Origin: Acidisphaera sp. L21
GTDB lineage: Bacteria > Pseudomonadota > Alphaproteobacteria > Acetobacterales > Acetobacteraceae
Assembly (NCBI RefSeq): GCF_009765685.1
Contig: NZ_LMUY01000142.1
Span: forward strand, 9,078 to 66,596
Direction: 5' to 3'
DNA: 57,519 nucleotides
In this document: positions 54,684 through 57,519 of the stretch, piece by piece
Layout: each line of letters starts with the position of its first letter
Numbering within the stretch: the stretch's first letter is position 1
Notes under the pieces: model-generated
Told to the model about the DNA's origin: nothing
Seen by the model: the letters and a program-made list of their open reading frames with translations, nothing else
The model's database searches: none
Position numbers and translations under genes: made by a program

Positions 54684-54805
54684 ACGGGAAGCTCCATGCG
54701 GTCACGTCTGGCAGCATGCCATAAATCGCAACCCCGGTCAGGCGGTGATCTCCTTTTCTGCTGCGAGACGCACTATATGATCGGTGCCATTGGAGAATGA
54801 CGCCC

Positions 54806-55762
54806 ATGAACCGCCTTCGGCTCCCGCTTGCAGCCGTCCTCGCTCTCGCTATCGCGCTGGCTCCCGGCCTCGCCCTCGCAAGGGTCGGCGGGGGCGCGTC
54901 GATGGGCAGCCGGGGTGGCAACACCTACTCCGCCCCGCCCTCCACCGGTACCGCACCCTATTCCGCGGCGCCCATGCAGCGCAGCTATACCCCGCGATCC
55001 GAACCGTCGATCGGCGCACCGAGCCCTGGCTACTCGCCCGGCTATGGCGGCGGTTTTGGCGGCATGCGCGGCGGCTTTGCCTCCGGCCTGCTGGGCGGCC
55101 TCGTTGGCGCTGGCATTGGCGGGATGCTGTTTGGACATGGCATGTTCGGTGGCATCGACGGTGGTGGCAGCATCATCGGCCTGCTGATTCAGTTCGCGCT
55201 GATCTTCTTCATCGGCCGTTGGCTGCTGCGGATGTTCTTCAACCGCCAGCCGATGTTCGCCGGGTTCGGCGGCGGCACCAGCGGTGGCACGGGCGCCGGC
55301 ATGGGGCCACGGCCTGGGATGTTCGGCGGTGGCGGCAGTGCCCGCCCGGCGCCGCCCCCTATCGCGATCAGCCCCGCCGACTATCAGACGTTCGAGCAAC
55401 TGCTCAAGGGCATGCAGGCGGCATGGAGTGCGGAGGATCTAAACGCCCTGCGCTCCGTCGCGACGCCGGAAATGGCCAGCTATTTCGGCGAGCAATTGGC
55501 CGAATTGCGTAGCCGCGGCCTGCGCAATACCGTGACCGATGTGCACCTGGACAAGGGTGACCTGGCGGAGGCCTGGTCCGAGGGTTCGCGGGAATACGCG
55601 ACCGTTGCGATGAAGTTCTCGATGATCGACGTCACACGCGACGGCCGCGGCCAGATCGTCGACGGCAGCCCGAACGAGCGCCAGTTGGTGACCGAGGTAT
55701 GGACGTTTGTCCGCAGCCCCGGCGGCCGCTGGATCCTCTCGGCGATCCAGCAGGCGAAGTAA
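54806..55762 (+). CDS. TIM44-like domain protein, 318 aa
   Basis: A signal or anchor (LPLAAVLALAIALAPGLALA) leads into a Gly/Ser/Pro-rich stretch (residues 25-100), a hydrophobic glycine-zipper region (GLLGGLVGAGIGGMLFG; LLIQFALIFFIGRWLLRMFF) and a C-terminal Tim44 domain (about 195-318) with DLNALRSVATPEMASYF and ending W-ILSAIQQAK. Alphaproteobacterial relatives (TimA-like) are membrane proteins of uncertain function. ATG 54806 is favoured over ATG 54797 by spacing from GGAG. A strong terminator follows. Confidence 0.9.
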   Translation: MNRLRLPLAAVLALAIALAPGLALARVGGGASMGSRGGNTYSAPPSTGTAPYSAAPMQRSYTPRSEPSIGAPSPGYSPGYGGGFGGMRGGFASGLLGGLVGAGIGGMLFGHGMFGGIDGGGSIIGLLIQFALIFFIGRWLLRMFFNRQPMFAGFGGGTSGGTGAGMGPRPGMFGGGGSARPAPPPIAISPADYQTFEQLLKGMQAAWSAEDLNALRSVATPEMASYFGEQLAELRSRGLRNTVTDVHLDKGDLAEAWSEGSREYATVAMKFSMIDVTRDGRGQIVDGSPNERQLVTEVWTFVRSPGGRWILSAIQQAK

Positions 55763-55767
55763 GTAAC

Positions 55768-55807
55768 AACGCTCTCCTCCGCCGCCATGGTGGGGGAGGG
55801 CGTTTTT
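55768..55807 (+). terminator. Rho-independent terminator between the TIM44-domain gene and purD
   Basis: ACGCTCTCC pairs with GGAGGGCGT (one G-U), and an inner CCGCC/GGTGG pairing closes the loop. A TTTTTC run follows at 55803-55808. It ends transcription of the upstream plus-strand gene; the purD stop on the other strand begins at 55808. Confidence 0.85.
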
Positions 55808-57034
55808 CTACAGACCGATATCGCTGCGGTTGAACCCTTCGGGCCACTGCACTGCTGCCACTGCCGCATAGGCCGCTTGCCGCGCCGTTTCGGCATCCAG
55901 ACCGGTGCCGACCAGTGTCAGCACCCGCCCGCCGGACGCGACCACCTGTTCCCCCCTCCACGCCGTTCCCGCGTGGAACACCATCGCACCCGGCACCGCC
56001 GCCGCATGGTCCAACCCCGCGATGACGCTGCCGGATTCCGGGGCGTTCGGGTAGCCACGCGCCGCCATCACCACGCCGCAAGCGGCTTCCGGCCGAAAGC
56101 GCAGGTCGAAATTATCCAGCTCGCCTTGGCACGCGGCCAGCAACGCCGGCAGCAGATCGCTCTGCAGCCGGGCCATCAGCACCTGGCACTCCGGGTCGCC
56201 GAAGCGGACGTTGAACTCGATCAGCGACGCCCCATCCTCCGTCAGCATCAGCCCGGCGTAGAGAATCCCACGAAACGGCATGTCCCGGCTGGCCATCTCC
56301 GCCAGCACGGGGCGGATGATGCGGTCCATCGCGGGGGCCGGGTCGAAGCCCGGCACGGGGGAGATGGCGCCCATGCCACCGGTATTCGGCCCGGTGTCGC
56401 CATCGCCGACCCGCTTGTGGTCGCGCGCGGTGCCCAGGAATACGGCGTTGGCCCCGTCGCATAGCGCGAACAGGCTGACTTCCTCGCCGACCAGGCATTC
56501 CTCGATCACGATTGGGCCATGCGGGATGAAGCGGTCGATCGCATCGTCTGCCTCGGCCATGGTCTGTGCCACCACGACACCCTTGCCGGACGCCAGCCCA
56601 TCCGCTTTCACCACGATGGGCGGGCTGCGGCGGCTGATGAAGTCGTGCGCCTCGCCCGCATCGATGAAGCGTTCCCAGCGGGCGGTCGGCACCCCGGCGG
56701 CCTCGGCGATGTCCTTGGTGAACGCCTTGCTGCCCTCCAGCTGCGCCGCGGCGGCGGTCGGGCCGCAGCATTCGATGCCGGCGGCCTCCATCGCGTCGGT
56801 GATGCCGGCGACCAGCGGCGCCTCCGGCCCGGGGATCACCAGGTCGATCGCGTTCTCCTGGGCGAAGGTCACCAGGGCGGCGATATCCTCCATCCCGATC
56901 GGCACAAGCTCCGCCAGTGGCGCGATGCCGGGATTGCCCGGCGCCACGAACAATTTCTCCATCAACGGCGAGGCGGCCAGCGCCCAGGCGAGCGCGTGTT
57001 CCCGTCCGCCCGATCCGATCAGCAGCACGCGCAT
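55808..57034 (-). CDS. purD: Phosphoribosylamine-glycine ligase PurD, 408 aa
   Basis: ATP-grasp enzyme of purine synthesis making glycinamide ribonucleotide. N-terminal MRVLLIGSGGREHALAWAL, FVAPGNPGIA, IPGPEAPLVAGI, PIVVKADGLASGKGVVVA (ATP-binding), GDGDTGPNTGGMGA, and EFNVRFGDPECQVLM are all present. ATG 57034 has a consensus AAGGAGG 7 bases upstream. Divergent from xseA with 47 bases between starts. Confidence 0.98.
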   Translation of the reverse strand: MRVLLIGSGGREHALAWALAASPLMEKLFVAPGNPGIAPLAELVPIGMEDIAALVTFAQENAIDLVIPGPEAPLVAGITDAMEAAGIECCGPTAAAAQLEGSKAFTKDIAEAAGVPTARWERFIDAGEAHDFISRRSPPIVVKADGLASGKGVVVAQTMAEADDAIDRFIPHGPIVIEECLVGEEVSLFALCDGANAVFLGTARDHKRVGDGDTGPNTGGMGAISPVPGFDPAPAMDRIIRPVLAEMASRDMPFRGILYAGLMLTEDGASLIEFNVRFGDPECQVLMARLQSDLLPALLAACQGELDNFDLRFRPEAACGVVMAARGYPNAPESGSVIAGLDHAAAVPGAMVFHAGTAWRGEQVVASGGRVLTLVGTGLDAETARQAAYAAVAAVQWPEGFNRSDIGL

Positions 57035-57081
57035 TCCGAAGCCTCCTTGGTCGTGCGCGGTCCCTAGCATAGGTTCGCTTC

Positions 57082-57519
57082 ATGGACACGCAGAGCCCGA
57101 CCAACGTTCCCGAATACACCGTCAGCGAGATTGCCGGCGCGGTGAAGCGCACGCTGGAGGGCACGTTCGGCCGGGTGCGGGTGCGCGGCGAGTTGTCGGA
57201 GGTGAAGCGCTACGCCTCCGGCCACACCTACCTCTGCCTGAAGGACGAAGGCGGCCTGATCCGCGGCATCGTTTGGAAAACCGCCGCCAGCAAGGTGGGG
57301 TTGAAGCCGGAGGATGGGGTCGAGGTGATCGCCACCGGCCGCATCTCCGCCTGGGGCGACAAGAGCCAGTACCAACTCATCATCGAACGCCTGGAATACG
57401 CTGGCGCCGGCGCCATGCTGGCGCGAATCGAAGCCCTGCGGGTGAAGCTGGCGGCGGAAGGTCTGTTCGAGCGCAAGCGCGTGCTGCCCTACCTCCCCAA
57501 TGTCATCGGCGTCGTCACC
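57082..57519 (+). CDS. xseA: Exodeoxyribonuclease VII large subunit, N-terminal part (cut by window edge)
   Basis: The frame is open for 146 codons to the window end. The N-terminal OB-fold is clear: YTVSEIAGAVKRTLEGTFG, VRGELSEVKRYASGHTYL, IRGIVWKT, VEVIATGRISAW, YQLIIERLEYAGAGAML, and ERKRVLPYLPNVIGVVT leads into the catalytic region. With XseB it degrades single-stranded DNA. It is divergent from purD. Confidence 0.96.
   Translation, partial: MDTQSPTNVPEYTVSEIAGAVKRTLEGTFGRVRVRGELSEVKRYASGHTYLCLKDEGGLIRGIVWKTAASKVGLKPEDGVEVIATGRISAWGDKSQYQLIIERLEYAGAGAMLARIEALRVKLAAEGLFERKRVLPYLPNVIGVVT

Overview
This is a high-GC chromosomal stretch with tightly packed genes, many ATGA/GTGA/TGATG overlaps between consecutive genes, and frequent GTG and TTG starts. 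A system I cytochrome c maturation operon, hslV-hslU, an SDHAF4/DUF1674 protein, a TIM44-domain protein, SMC, and a tRNA-Ala with an encoded CCA point to an alphaproteobacterium. The style of the proteins suggests Acetobacteraceae/Rhodospirillales. That placement is an inference from gene content, not from a marker gene.

Region 1 (1-6.5 kb) holds the 3' end of an unidentified gene, an MFS exporter-like gene overlapping sufE, a hypothetical gene, hslVU, and a second MFS transporter translationally coupled to a dehalogenase-like alpha/beta hydrolase. Region 2 (6.5-15 kb) is a relic peptide importer (one permease plus a frameshifted binding protein). It is followed by a periplasmic DsbA divergent from a gamma-glutamyltransferase-like lipoprotein and two paralogous four-cysteine secreted proteins, then an aminotransferase, a GNAT, and a DUF1348-TetR pair with a palindromic operator candidate.

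Region 3 (15-34.3 kb) is the accessory heart of the window. A ten-gene minus-strand run encodes two complete Opp/Dpp-type importers back to back (SBP-B-C-D-F-B-C-D-F-SBP). Divergent from it is a plus-strand operon of an M28/PA-type metallopeptidase homologue, two tandem flavin-dependent monooxygenases (NtaA/SnaA/DszA type) and an acyltransferase-3. An M20 N-carbamoyl/amidohydrolase and a secreted esterase follow. Together these look like an uptake-and-degradation module for an unknown peptide-like or amide-linked, N- or S-containing compound. The first binding protein of the run appears circularly permuted: the segment that is normally C-terminal sits directly after the signal peptide. This is the most unusual object in the window.

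Region 4 (34.3-44.2 kb) contains small membrane and secreted proteins, a large protein with two methyltransferase-like domains and a C-terminal beta-rich domain, tRNA-Ala(CGC), yggT, folD, a secreted protein whose ribosome-binding site lies in a perfect 8-bp inverted repeat, and the ccmCDEFGHI operon with an SDHAF4 homologue at its end. Region 5 (44.2-57.5 kb) is housekeeping: YciI, EVE, acetyl-CoA synthetase, maleylacetoacetate isomerase, an entericidin-like lipoprotein, DsbA, SMC, glycogen phosphorylase, a TIM44-domain protein, purD, and the start of xseA.

No CRISPR array, insertion sequence, prophage or rRNA was seen.
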